DNA of 64,000 nucleotides. Origin: Acidobacteriaceae bacterium (GTDB taxonomy: Bacteria > Acidobacteriota > Terriglobia > Terriglobales > Acidobacteriaceae). The notes beneath the pieces are model-generated. The model was not told the DNA's origin, did no database searches, and saw only the letters and a list, made by a program, of their open reading frames with translations. Each line of letters opens with the position of its first letter. Within the stretch, counting starts at the first letter, position 1. This document shows, piece by piece, positions 46,047-55,547 of this stretch. Location of the stretch: the NCBI GenBank assembly GCA_003134815.1, contig PLCO01000017.1, forward strand, positions 29,269-93,268, read 5' to 3'. The translations under genes and the position numbers were made by a program.

Positions 46047-48509
46047 ATGGCACTACGAGTCCGAATCCCGAAGTCCCAATCGGGTCACCCTCTCAGGTCG
46101 CGGATTCTGCTGGTTCTGCTCGTGGTCGTTGCCGTTTGCGCGGTGACGGGCATTTCGATTTTCGCCTATTTCTACCACAAGTATGCGGGCATTGTTGATG
46201 AGCGGTTGAAGCAGCCGATGTTCGCCAGCACTGCCCAGATCTATGCTGCGCCGCGCGAGGTGCGCCCGGGGCAAAAGCTTTCCATTCATTGGATCGCCAA
46301 CGAGCTGCACAATGCCGGCTACACCGATGACGGAGCGTCGCAGGCTTCTCAACTGGGAACCTACAACGAAAGCGCGCAGCAAATTACTGTGCAGCCCGGC
46401 CCGCAGTCTTATCACGCGCCGGATGGCGCCACCATCCATGTGAACGGCGGCGTAGTAAGCGGGATTACCGACGCCCACGGCCAGGCGCTCTCGAGTTATG
46501 AGCTGGAACCGCTGCTCATTACGGGATTGAGCGAGGGCACGCAGCGCACCAAGCGCCGCGTGCTCACATACGACGAAATTCCGCAGAATCTTGTTCGCGC
46601 CGTGATTGCCATTGAGGACCGCCGTTTCTTTGAGCACGGCGGCATCGACTACTGGCGCATCCTGGGCGCGATGCGCAATGACATCTTCCACCTTCATCGC
46701 TACGAGGAGGGCGCATCCACGCTCACGCAGCAGCTTGCGCGCGGATTTTTCCTAACGCCCGAGCGCACCTATTCGCGCAAGATGCGCGAAGCCATCATCA
46801 GCATCATCCTCGAGCATCGTTTCGACAAGAAGCAGATCTTCGCCATGTACGCGAACGAGATCAATCTCGGGCAAATCGGCAGTTTTTCCGTCGACGGCTT
46901 CGGTGAAGCATCGCAAGCCTACTTCGGCAAGGATGTGAGCCAGCTCGACCTGGCTGAGTGCGCCATGCTGGCCGGGATCATCCAGAGCCCCAGCCGCCTG
47001 AATCCCTTTCATCATCCCGAGCGCGCGATACAACGCCGCAACCTGGTGCTCGATTCTATGGTGGAGACAGGCGCCATCACCAAGGATGAAGCTGAAACGG
47101 CCAAGACTGAACCATTGCATTTGGCTAAGAGCAGCGTGGACGAAAGCGAAGCGCCGTATTTTGTCGACCTGGTACATGAGCAACTGACGCAAAGGCTAGG
47201 CGACCGCGACTTCAACCGCGAAGGACTGCGTATCTATACTTCGCTCGATCCGGATTTGCAGCGTCTTGCGTCGCAGGCGATCGCTTCCACAATCCATGTC
47301 GTCGACACGCAGATTGATGCCGTTCACGCGAGCGACAAAAAGCTCGGCAAGCCGTACGCCTATCCCCAGGTTGCCCTGATCGCTCTTGACCCTCATACCG
47401 GTCAGGTGCTGGCGTTGGTGGGAGGGCGCAGCTACGGAACCTCGCAGGTGAATCACGCCGTGGCTCATCGCCCGACGGGATCGATTTTCAAACCGTTTGT
47501 CTATGCGGCTGCGTTCCAAACCGCGGTTGAGGGCACAATGCTGCCGGGTCAGACGAAACTTTTTTCGCCCGTGACCATGCTCGACGACGCGCAGCAAACC
47601 TATGGCGCAGGCACCGACTATGAATACACGCCGCACAACTTCGAAAGCGAATTTTATGGCGAGATGACTGCCCGATTAGCGCTGATGCGATCGGACAACA
47701 ACGCAACCATCAGCCTGGCGAGCATAGTGGGCTTCGATCGCGTGGCGGCGCTCGCTCGCGATGCCGGGATTAAGAGCGCGCAAGGCACGCCTTCCATGGC
47801 CATCGGCTCTTACGATGCCACGCCGCTTGACATGGCCGGAGCGTACACGACCTTTTCAAATGGCGGCGTGCATATCGATCCGTGGATGCTGGCCAGCGTG
47901 CGCACGCCCACCGGCGACATCGTCGAAGACTACACGCCCACCACGCGGCAGGTGCTCGATCCACGCGCCGCCTTCCTCACCACTTCCCTGATGGAAGCTG
48001 TTCTCGGAGGCAACGGGAGCGATCCCTGCACGGTTGGAGGACGAGATTACTGCGGAACCGGAGCCGGCGTCCGCAACATGGGATTTGTCTCTCCGGCTGC
48101 GGGCAAAACCGGCACCAGCCACGATGCGTGGTTTGCCGGCTTCACCTCGAACCTGCTGTGCATCGTGTGGGTTGGCAACGACGATTACACCGAGCTTGAC
48201 CCCCAAAACCGCGGCCGCATCCAGGGCGCGCGTGTCGCAGCTCCCATCTGGGCTGATTTCATGAAGCAGGCGGTGCAGCTGCCGCAGTATTCCGACACAA
48301 ACGACTTCACGCCGCCGGACGGCGTCCAGATTCAGACCATCGACAAGAACACCAACCTGCTGGCCAATGCCTCATGCCCCGACGACTTCTCCGCGGCATT
48401 CCTCGATGGCACTGCTCCCACCGAAACCTGCGACCACAAAGGCCTGAACGGCGAAGACCATCGCAACATCTTTCAGAAGATATTCGGGATCGGCAAGCCG
48501 TCCAACTGA
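46047..48509 (+). CDS. Bifunctional penicillin-binding protein 1 (class A, PBP1B-like)
   Basis: The protein polymerises and cross-links peptidoglycan. A single transmembrane helix ('ILLVLLVVVAVCAVTGISIF') is followed by a UB2H-like segment, the glycosyltransferase domain ('VIAIEDRRFFEHGGIDYW', 'EGASTLTQQLARGFFL') and the transpeptidase domain with SxxK in 'PTGSIFKPFVYA', SxN in 'MRSDNNAT' and KTG in 'AAGKTGTSHDAW'. A short tail after the transpeptidase contains a Cys pair. 820 aa. It follows proS by 36 bases and could be co-transcribed. Confidence 0.95.
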   Translation: MALRVRIPKSQSGHPLRSRILLVLLVVVAVCAVTGISIFAYFYHKYAGIVDERLKQPMFASTAQIYAAPREVRPGQKLSIHWIANELHNAGYTDDGASQASQLGTYNESAQQITVQPGPQSYHAPDGATIHVNGGVVSGITDAHGQALSSYELEPLLITGLSEGTQRTKRRVLTYDEIPQNLVRAVIAIEDRRFFEHGGIDYWRILGAMRNDIFHLHRYEEGASTLTQQLARGFFLTPERTYSRKMREAIISIILEHRFDKKQIFAMYANEINLGQIGSFSVDGFGEASQAYFGKDVSQLDLAECAMLAGIIQSPSRLNPFHHPERAIQRRNLVLDSMVETGAITKDEAETAKTEPLHLAKSSVDESEAPYFVDLVHEQLTQRLGDRDFNREGLRIYTSLDPDLQRLASQAIASTIHVVDTQIDAVHASDKKLGKPYAYPQVALIALDPHTGQVLALVGGRSYGTSQVNHAVAHRPTGSIFKPFVYAAAFQTAVEGTMLPGQTKLFSPVTMLDDAQQTYGAGTDYEYTPHNFESEFYGEMTARLALMRSDNNATISLASIVGFDRVAALARDAGIKSAQGTPSMAIGSYDATPLDMAGAYTTFSNGGVHIDPWMLASVRTPTGDIVEDYTPTTRQVLDPRAAFLTTSLMEAVLGGNGSDPCTVGGRDYCGTGAGVRNMGFVSPAAGKTGTSHDAWFAGFTSNLLCIVWVGNDDYTELDPQNRGRIQGARVAAPIWADFMKQAVQLPQYSDTNDFTPPDGVQIQTIDKNTNLLANASCPDDFSAAFLDGTAPTETCDHKGLNGEDHRNIFQKIFGIGKPSN

Positions 48510-48611
48510 CAAAGACTTGTACTCCGGGGTCGTGACTCCGACACGTGAACACTCGGGGGAGGTTCTCGCGCTTATTGGGGATCAAGAAACTAGCGGGGCG
48601 ACTTCTTCCCA

Positions 48612-49439
48612 TCATTTTTTGATTTCGATAAAATCTGCGTGCTGCAATAGCCTGTATTTCCCGTTGCTAAAGCGGTAGATTTCCGTCCAATTTTCCTTTT
48701 TGAGCGGATGGTTGTAATCCTCTCGGTCGGTACCTCGCGAGATGACCTCAATATCAAAATAATCACTAGAGCTATTCGCTTCTTGGTAGTTGGCGCAGAA
48801 CCTAACCGCAGCCGATGACCGGTATGCCACCTGCTTATTCAACTTATCATCGGGATCGATCGCCCCAAGATTGTCTTGCTCATCCTGAATGCTCCACACT
48901 TCGTCAACGGTAGAAGAAATGGGAATTAGCAGGGATCTGGCAGACCAAGCGAATCCCTGAGCCATATCAGAGTTCGACAACAGGATGCCATGCTTTTCCG
49001 GCCCGATCTGCGCAATGTCGACTCCCGGAGGGCCACCCCATCCGCCGTAAAACCCGACCGCTGGATTTCCGCTTTGCAGCGCCCAGTGTGGCGCCTTCCA
49101 TGCAAAGACGGCGATGCCTATAGCGGGCCGACATGCGTGACACTCATAACCCAAGGGGGCGTTCGCAGGCTTCGCGCTTGCTACGAAATACGCCTCCTCA
49201 ACTCCTTGCTCCTGAACCTGCGCGACCAATAAGACCGAGATGGAAACAGTGGAGTACTCCTTCCAACATGGCCACGCGGCGTGTTCCTGGCCCTTTACGC
49301 AAACCCAGTTAGCAGTTTTCTTCTCCGCGTCGTACTGGTTGTATAGCTGTTTAAGCGCCTCGTCTCGCGAAAAGGGCTCTTGCCCATGGAGAATTCTTAC
49401 TAGACATAAGCACATTAAGGAAAAGAGTAGAGTTTTCAT
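48612..49439 (-). CDS. Exported protein of unknown function
   Basis: The ATG at 49439 opens a signal peptide ('MKTLLFSLMCLCLVRILHG'). The mature part of about 256 residues has five to six Cys ('YECHACRPAIGIAVFAW', 'NWVCVKGQEHAAWPCW') and aromatic- and Gly-rich segments ('GNPAVGFYGGWGGPPGV'). No family recognised. It stands alone between pbp1 and the glycosylase gene and its A+T content is a little higher than the neighbours, a weak hint of acquisition. Confidence 0.65.
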   Translation of the reverse strand: MKTLLFSLMCLCLVRILHGQEPFSRDEALKQLYNQYDAEKKTANWVCVKGQEHAAWPCWKEYSTVSISVLLVAQVQEQGVEEAYFVASAKPANAPLGYECHACRPAIGIAVFAWKAPHWALQSGNPAVGFYGGWGGPPGVDIAQIGPEKHGILLSNSDMAQGFAWSARSLLIPISSTVDEVWSIQDEQDNLGAIDPDDKLNKQVAYRSSAAVRFCANYQEANSSSDYFDIEVISRGTDREDYNHPLKKENWTEIYRFSNGKYRLLQHADFIEIKK

Positions 49440-49515
49440 CGATTCATCTCTCAACTTGGAGTCTTTTCAGGAGCGAGCAAATCGTAACACGCATTTGAAA
49501 GCGGGGACCATCATT

Positions 49516-50373
49516 CTACCCGTCTATGTCGGAGCCATCTGGCATCGGCTGGCAGCGCGGGCACCAGAACGTGACGCGGGCATCCTCGCCCTGTATGCGG
49601 CGGCGAATCAACTCGCCGCAGCGTCGACACGCTTCGCCCGCGCGGCCGTAGACCCACAGGCTTGCACCTGGGTCTGACGCGTGCGTGGTGCGGCGCTGTT
49701 GCCCGCGATAAGTAACGATCATGTCGCCGGAGTCCTCGAGCACATTGGCGCGTAGCAGTTTTCGCGCGCAGGCGATCGTCGTCGCGGCTTCGTCGCGCGT
49801 GAGCGTTCCGACCGCGCGGAATGGATGAAGTCCCTGGACGAAACAGATCTCCGATTTGAAGACGTTGCCGACTCCAGCCAGAACAGTCTGATCGAGAAGT
49901 GCGTCGGCGAGCGCTTCGTGTGGTCGACCCAGCAAGCGCGCGAGGGCGGTTTCGGTGTCGAACTCCTCGCTGAGCAGGTCGTTTTCCGAGCGGGCGATAT
50001 GCAGATCGCGGGCGAGCGACTGTTCAGTATGCATGCGCGCTACGGGCACGCGAAAGCCGACCGCCTGATACTCGCTGTTCTCAATCACGATCCGCATATG
50101 AAACCGCGGAGCCTGCCAGCGCTCGCCGTGCCGGTAAATGTGCCAGCGGCCGTTCATCAGCAGGTGTGATGTGAGGATTCCGCCGCCGGAAAAATGAATG
50201 AGCAGCCATTTGCCCCGCGATTCGACTTGATCGACAGTCTGGCCGACGAGCGGCGTGTCGTCATCGAATCTCGTAAGCAGCGGAAACGTCGACCGGAAGC
50301 CGATGACCGGCTTGCCCATGAGCGCGCGGCCGATGTTGCGCGCGGTGCGAAAGATGAAATCGCCTTCAGGCAT
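49516..50373 (-). CDS. Nei/Fpg-family DNA glycosylase (endonuclease VIII-like)
   Basis: The enzyme removes oxidised bases and nicks the abasic site. The ATG at 50373 gives 'MPEGDFIFRTAR', exposing the catalytic Pro-Glu after Met removal; the track start at 50535 would bury it. The helix-two-turn-helix is in 'LDQTVLAGVGNVFKSEICFV' and the C-terminal zinc finger in 'CRRCGELIRR' with 'FWCPRCQ'. 285 aa. The 'MPEGD' start fits the Nei rather than the Fpg branch. It is directly downstream of the Lhr helicase gene (34-base gap), a pairing that suggests joint repair work. Confidence 0.93.
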   Translation of the reverse strand: MPEGDFIFRTARNIGRALMGKPVIGFRSTFPLLTRFDDDTPLVGQTVDQVESRGKWLLIHFSGGGILTSHLLMNGRWHIYRHGERWQAPRFHMRIVIENSEYQAVGFRVPVARMHTEQSLARDLHIARSENDLLSEEFDTETALARLLGRPHEALADALLDQTVLAGVGNVFKSEICFVQGLHPFRAVGTLTRDEAATTIACARKLLRANVLEDSGDMIVTYRGQQRRTTHASDPGASLWVYGRAGEACRRCGELIRRRIQGEDARVTFWCPRCQPMPDGSDIDG

Positions 50374-50407
50374 TCCTTCCCTCAGACATTCCTTATTGAT
50401 CCATTTC

Positions 50408-53400
50408 TCATTGCACTTCGGGCCTGCTTGGCTCAGAATGCGTAACGGGTAGAAGAATGCGGCGCAGATGCATCCCGAGCGGCCCGGGATGAAAGCCCGC
50501 ATCCATGAGGAATCGCGCCATTGGGTGCGCGGCAACGGGCTGGCCGTTAATGGTGGTGATCAGCACGCCGTCGTGATTGTTCGCGCGCATTCGATGCTGC
50601 CCGAGCGTGCACAGAAAATGCGCCAGCCCCGCGGCGGCTTGCGAACGCTCCGGCTCCTCAGCGGGCAAAAAGACCAGCAGATTAGGATTGCCGCGCTTGA
50701 GCCACGCCACAAGCTGGCCGTTGCGCAAAATCACCTCTGCGTAAGCCGCGCGAGTGAGGATGCGTGGCGCACTCTCCGAATCCTCTTCAGCGACGGGAAG
50801 GTCGGGCCAGCGCAATACAGAACCGTACGGGTTGGCCGGGTCGGTCGCCGCCAACTGCACAAACTCCGGTTTTTCAGCGGGCGGCTCTGTGCGCAACTGC
50901 CGCAGCAGGTCGACGGCAGCGGGCAACGCAAACTGCGTCGCGCCCAGGCCGCCTACAAAATAGCCGCGGCGAATCCGTCCGCTCTCTTCGAGCGCCTTCA
51001 GCACGTCATACACCGCGCTGAATCCGCCGGGCACATTTTCCGCAGCGACTGACTCGCGCAGCAGCACTCCATAGCGGTTGAGCAATTGCAGCGCCAGCGC
51101 ATGGCTGCGCTCCGTAGTCGCGCGCCGCAGGCCCTCCGCGCTCCGCTCCGCCGAGCGGAGCGGTAAAAGAGCCCAGCGCCCTTGCGCCGTTGGCGGCGTG
51201 GTCCGCCGCGAGCGGAATATTACACCCGTCTGATAGCGCCGCGGCGTGCGCGCGCTTTCTGGCCGCGCGATATACGCGCGCAGAGCATGCAACGAGTCGT
51301 TGGTGATGAGTCCGCGCCACACCAGGCTCCAAAGCGCTTCGATCGTTTCACCGGGATAGCCGCTGCCCGCAGCCTCGTGCAGCGCATCGAAGAAACTCGC
51401 GCCCGTCGATTCGAGAACAGCCAACAGCTTTTCTTCGCGCTCAGTCAGAGGTTCCGCGATCGGACGCTGCTGCGCCAGTAACGGCAGCTTATCGGCGAGG
51501 AAGAGCGCTATGCGGCCGTCGCGTTCGCCGATCGGCTCGACGCCGGCCCACGCTACCTCGCCGGCGGCGATCAAAGTGTCGAGACCAGCGGACGTAAAAT
51601 CGGCGATGCGCGCGGGCAAAATCGATGTTTCAAGCAGCGACGCAGGCAGCGGCGCGCCCTGCAGGCTCTCGATGGCGTCGAGCAGCGCGTCGAGGTGCGC
51701 AGTCCCAGTGCGGCGCGGCGCGAGCACTCCCTGCCAGTGCGTGAGAAAGCGCGCCAGCGTGTGCTGTTCTACCGGCTCCACTTCGCGGCGCAATTTCGCC
51801 AGCGACTTGCGGCGAATCTGCCGCAGAATCTCTGCGTCGCACCACTCGCGATGAAGCCCGCCAGGCCGAAAACCGCCTTCGAGCACGCGGCCCTCGTGCG
51901 CGAGTTGCCGCAACGCATTTTCGACAGCCTCTATATCCAGCGCAAAACGGTCCGCGGCCTCCCGCAGTGTGAACGGCCCATGCGTTCGCGCGAATCGCCG
52001 AACAAGCTCAAGCACCGGCTGAGCTACAGGCTCGAGCAGCGCAGCCGCCAAACCTGGCGGCAGTGGAATGCCAAGGCCATCGCGGTAGCGTGCGGCGTCC
52101 TCAGCAGCAATCAAGCGCTTTTCGCCCGCAATGCGCAGTTCCAAAAGTCGCCGCGATCGAACGAGCCGGTCGATATTGGTTAAGAGATCAACCGAAACGA
52201 CGCGCCGACCCAGCTCTTCGCGCGAAAGATCGCCAAGACGCAGGCACAAATCGTGAATCCCGTCGGCCGAACGCGCGCGATAACTTTCCGCAAGGCACTG
52301 CGCCGCTTCTTCCACTTCCGCAATCGCGTCGGCATCGAGTAGCTCGCGCAGATCGGCTTCGCCCAGCAACTCGCGCAACTGGTCCTGATCGATTGTCAAC
52401 GCTTGCGCGCGGCGCTCGGCCAGCGGCGCATCGCCTTCGTACACAAAGTTGGCCACATAGCTGAAGAGCAGTGAAGCGGCAAAGGGCGACGGCTTGCGGG
52501 TCTCCACCACATGCACGCGGAGCTGGCGCTGCTCAATGGCACGAAGAGTTTCAATGAGCGCAGGCATGTCGAAAACATCGCGCAGGCACTCGCGATAAGC
52601 CTCGAGCAGCAACGGAAACTGCGGATAACGCGAAGCCACGCTAAGCAGATCGTACGAGCGTTTGCGTAGCTGCCACAGCGGCGTGCGCTGGTCGGCGCGG
52701 CGGCGCGGCAGCAGCAGCGCGCGGCCCGCGGCTTCGCGAAAACGCCCGGCAAACAGTGCCGTCGATCCCAACTGGCGCAACACTAGCTGCATGGCTTCGG
52801 CAGACTCGACAAGAATCCAATCTGCATCGGGGGCTTCGTCGGTGTCAGGGAAGCGCAGAACGAATCCGTCGTCGCCCCACAGGGTTTCGACTTCAGGCCC
52901 GCCAGCGGCGCGGATGCGCGCAGCCACCGCCATCGCCCAGGGAATGTGAATGCGGCTGCCGAACGGCGTGAGCACGCAGACGCGCCAGTCGCCAAGCTCA
53001 TCGCGGCACCTTTCAACCACAATCGTCCGGTCGTCGGGAACCTGCCCGGTTGCCTCAGCCTGGTCGGCGAGAAAGCGCAACAGATTTTCCGCGGCGCCGG
53101 GATCGAGATCGTGGTCATTGACGAGGCGCGTAAGCGCCGCCGGCTGCGGCAAGGCGCGCAGCTCGCGAACCATGGCGCCGATGCGCCGTCCAAACTCGAG
53201 CGGGCGACCCGGGCCGTCGCCCTTCCAGAACGGCATCTTGCCCGGTTCGCCGGGCGCGGGAGTCACCAGCACGCGGTCGTGGGTAATGTCTGTGATGCGC
53301 CACGTAGACGCACCGAGAATGAACGTCTCGTTGGGGTGCGATTCGAAAACCATCTCTTCGTCGAGCTCGCCCACGCGAACCGGCTTGCCATCGGTGAAGG

Positions 53401-55435
53401 CGAGAAAGACGCCATAGAGACCGCGATCGGGAATTGTCCCCGCGTTCAGAATCGCGAGGCGCGCTGCGCCGTCGCGTGCCGTGACCACGTTGCGCACGCG
53501 GTCCCACGTCAGCCGCGGACGCAACTCGCCAAACTCGTCGGAGGGGTAACGGCCGCTGAGCAGATCGAGCACGCCATCGAAGGCCGAGCGCGAAAGCGAA
53601 CCGAACGGAGCTGCACCGCGCACAAGATTGAAAAGAGAATCGACAGAAACTTCAGGCTTCGGAGCTTCGGTATTTTGAGTTTCGGCCGAATCGAAGCCGG
53701 CAAATCGCAAATTCTCCGTGAGGTTTTTCCCCCGGCGAGTTGCTTTCCGCGCTTTTGCCGGAAGCGCAGCCTTCGGCGGCCGCACAGACGCGACAATCGC
53801 CACCAATTGCTGGCACAGCACATCGAGGGGGTTACGCGGAAAGCGCGTCGACTCAATGTGGCCGTCGTGCATGGCGCGCGTCACGGCCGCGCAAGCGACC
53901 AGGTCCGCTCGGTACTTGGGAAAGAGAATGCCTTCGCTCACGGCGTCCACATGATGGCCCGCGCGGCCAATGCGCTGCATTCCACTGGCCACCGACGGTG
54001 GCGACTCAATCTGAATGACGAGATCGACCGCGCCCATATCGATTCCCAGCTCAAGCGTCGAGGTTGCGCACAGCGCTTTGATCTGGCCCGCTTTGAGCTG
54101 CTCTTCAATCACCGAACGCTGAGCGGCGGCCAACGAGCCGTGATGCGCGCGCGCGATAGGCTCGCCGGCCAGATCATTGAGCGCTCCGGCAAGCCGCTCG
54201 GCAGTTTGGCGCGCGTTGACAAACAGAATCGTCGAGTTGCGTTCGCGAATAATTTCGAGCAGCCGTGGATGTATCGCGTTCCAGATCGAGACGCGCCGCG
54301 GAGTCTGCGAGGCCGGCCCCGACGGAATCTCTTCCATCTCACCCAGCCGCGCCATGTCCTCCACCGGGACCTCGATGCGCAGCTTGAGCTGCTTCGGCGC
54401 AGCGGCGTTCACGATGGTCACCGGCCGATAACGCAGCATGGCTGAATCGGCCACATCGCCCAACTCAGCGTTGTCATCCTGAGCGACCGAAGCGTCAGCG
54501 TAGGGAGTCGAAGGATCTGCGGTTGTTTTTAGCCCGCTTAGCGAATTCGCAGCGCCCTCCGCTGAAGCCGAAGTCGCCTCCTCACCGCGATTCTCTCTAA
54601 TTCCCTGTTCCCTATTCCCTATTCCCTGTACCTCCACTCCGCCCAAAAATCGAGCTACTTCTTCCAGCGGCCGCTGCGTGGCTGATAGCCCGATGCGCTG
54701 CAGCGGCTTTGCAGTCAGCGCTTGAAGCCGCTCGAGAGTCAGCGCCAGGTGCGCGCCACGCTTGGTGGGAACCAGCGCATGAATCTCGTCAATGATGACG
54801 GTTTCGACGGTGCGCAGCGCCTCGGCCGCCTGCGAAGTGAGGATCAGATAAAGCGACTCGGGCGTGGTGATGAGAATATCGGCGGGATGCCGTGCGAAAC
54901 GGGCGCGCTCCCGCTGCGGCGTGTCGCCGGTGCGCACGCTGATGAGCGGCTCGTGAAATGGAACGCCCATGCGCCGCGCCATGTTGGCCATGCCGGCCAG
55001 CGGCGAACGCAGATTTCGCTCGACATCCACTGCCAGCGCTTTGAGCGGCGAGACGTAGACAATGCGGCAACCTTGCCGCTTCTCAGTCCCGGCCTCTCGA
55101 TCCCTGCCAGGGCCCCCGGTGGGCGAACTGTGCCCGCTGGGGTGGCTCGGTCCCTTGGTCTCTTGTGCCCCGCCTTTCTGATCTCTGTTCTCTGATCTCT
55201 GATCTCTGCCTTGCAGCATCAGCCGGTCCAGGCACGCGAGAAATGCCGCCAGCGTCTTGCCTGTGCCCGTGGGCGCAAGGATCAGCGCACTCTCGCCGCG
55301 CGCAATCACCGGCCAGCCCATCCGCTGCGGCGCGGTGGGCGCGTCGAAGACGGCCTTGAACCACTCCGCAGTCACCGTGTGGAAGCAAGCAAATGGATCG
55401 GAGATTTCGGGCGGATTGTTTTTGGACGGGGACAT
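50408..55435 (-). CDS. lhr: Very long ATP-dependent helicase of the Lhr family
   Basis: Lhr is a superfamily 2 DNA helicase with a large C-terminal extension used in DNA repair. The motor shows 'ILAPTGTGKTLAAF' (Walker A), 'IIDEIHALVPTKRG' (DEAH box) and 'IGLSATQRP', then 'ARQTAERLAGAL' and 'QRIGRAGHHVD'. I prefer the ATG at 55435 over the TTG at 55477 (1675 aa). This exceeds the usual length of about 1450-1550 because of two in-frame low-complexity inserts, one after 'LACLDRLML' (48 residues) and one after 'FLGGVEV' (about 65 residues); the latter contains a dispersed DNA repeat. The nei gene follows at once. Confidence 0.93.
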   Translation of the reverse strand: MSPSKNNPPEISDPFACFHTVTAEWFKAVFDAPTAPQRMGWPVIARGESALILAPTGTGKTLAAFLACLDRLMLQGRDQRSENRDQKGGAQETKGPSHPSGHSSPTGGPGRDREAGTEKRQGCRIVYVSPLKALAVDVERNLRSPLAGMANMARRMGVPFHEPLISVRTGDTPQRERARFARHPADILITTPESLYLILTSQAAEALRTVETVIIDEIHALVPTKRGAHLALTLERLQALTAKPLQRIGLSATQRPLEEVARFLGGVEVQGIGNREQGIRENRGEEATSASAEGAANSLSGLKTTADPSTPYADASVAQDDNAELGDVADSAMLRYRPVTIVNAAAPKQLKLRIEVPVEDMARLGEMEEIPSGPASQTPRRVSIWNAIHPRLLEIIRERNSTILFVNARQTAERLAGALNDLAGEPIARAHHGSLAAAQRSVIEEQLKAGQIKALCATSTLELGIDMGAVDLVIQIESPPSVASGMQRIGRAGHHVDAVSEGILFPKYRADLVACAAVTRAMHDGHIESTRFPRNPLDVLCQQLVAIVASVRPPKAALPAKARKATRRGKNLTENLRFAGFDSAETQNTEAPKPEVSVDSLFNLVRGAAPFGSLSRSAFDGVLDLLSGRYPSDEFGELRPRLTWDRVRNVVTARDGAARLAILNAGTIPDRGLYGVFLAFTDGKPVRVGELDEEMVFESHPNETFILGASTWRITDITHDRVLVTPAPGEPGKMPFWKGDGPGRPLEFGRRIGAMVRELRALPQPAALTRLVNDHDLDPGAAENLLRFLADQAEATGQVPDDRTIVVERCRDELGDWRVCVLTPFGSRIHIPWAMAVAARIRAAGGPEVETLWGDDGFVLRFPDTDEAPDADWILVESAEAMQLVLRQLGSTALFAGRFREAAGRALLLPRRRADQRTPLWQLRKRSYDLLSVASRYPQFPLLLEAYRECLRDVFDMPALIETLRAIEQRQLRVHVVETRKPSPFAASLLFSYVANFVYEGDAPLAERRAQALTIDQDQLRELLGEADLRELLDADAIAEVEEAAQCLAESYRARSADGIHDLCLRLGDLSREELGRRVVSVDLLTNIDRLVRSRRLLELRIAGEKRLIAAEDAARYRDGLGIPLPPGLAAALLEPVAQPVLELVRRFARTHGPFTLREAADRFALDIEAVENALRQLAHEGRVLEGGFRPGGLHREWCDAEILRQIRRKSLAKLRREVEPVEQHTLARFLTHWQGVLAPRRTGTAHLDALLDAIESLQGAPLPASLLETSILPARIADFTSAGLDTLIAAGEVAWAGVEPIGERDGRIALFLADKLPLLAQQRPIAEPLTEREEKLLAVLESTGASFFDALHEAAGSGYPGETIEALWSLVWRGLITNDSLHALRAYIARPESARTPRRYQTGVIFRSRRTTPPTAQGRWALLPLRSAERSAEGLRRATTERSHALALQLLNRYGVLLRESVAAENVPGGFSAVYDVLKALEESGRIRRGYFVGGLGATQFALPAAVDLLRQLRTEPPAEKPEFVQLAATDPANPYGSVLRWPDLPVAEEDSESAPRILTRAAYAEVILRNGQLVAWLKRGNPNLLVFLPAEEPERSQAAAGLAHFLCTLGQHRMRANNHDGVLITTINGQPVAAHPMARFLMDAGFHPGPLGMHLRRILLPVTHSEPSRPEVQ
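54432..54637 (-). repeat. In-frame repeat-derived insert in lhr (second insert)
   Basis: Between 'FLGG' and 'RPVTIV', where Lhr proteins normally have a short link, about 65 codons are inserted. The insert includes a short tandem repeat (TTCCCTATTCCCTATTCCCT-like, coding 'GNREQGIREN') and a 53-bp dispersed repeat at 54473-54525 translated as 'TADPSTPYADASVAQDD'. Confidence 0.8.
54473..54525 (+). repeat. Dispersed repeat, copy inside lhr coding sequence
   Basis: It begins GTCATCCTGAGCGACC and ends GGGAGTCGAAGGATCTGCGG TTG, identical at both ends to the reverse complement of 17088-17141. Only the middle 14-15 bases differ. The frame is kept open through the element. Confidence 0.9.
55070..55213 (-). 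repeat. In-frame low-complexity insert in lhr (first insert)
   Basis: Forty-eight codons ('GRDQRSENRDQKGGAQE' ... 'TEKRQG') sit between two helicase motifs. The DNA at 55190-55210 is a run of GATCTCT-type repeats, showing that a microsatellite became coding sequence without breaking the frame. Confidence 0.75.
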
Positions 55436-55547
55436 GCCGATCTCAAAAGAGTAGCGCAAAGGCCTTGGCGAAGACAAAGCGAAAAAATAGAGGCTCGAAA
55501 TCCCTGTTCAAGAGGTCAGAAAAAGCACAGCACCCTTGAGGTGGCCA

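Noticed and set aside
52946-54445. 499-aa plus-strand ORF
   Set aside because: Antisense shadow of lhr; long only because of high GC.
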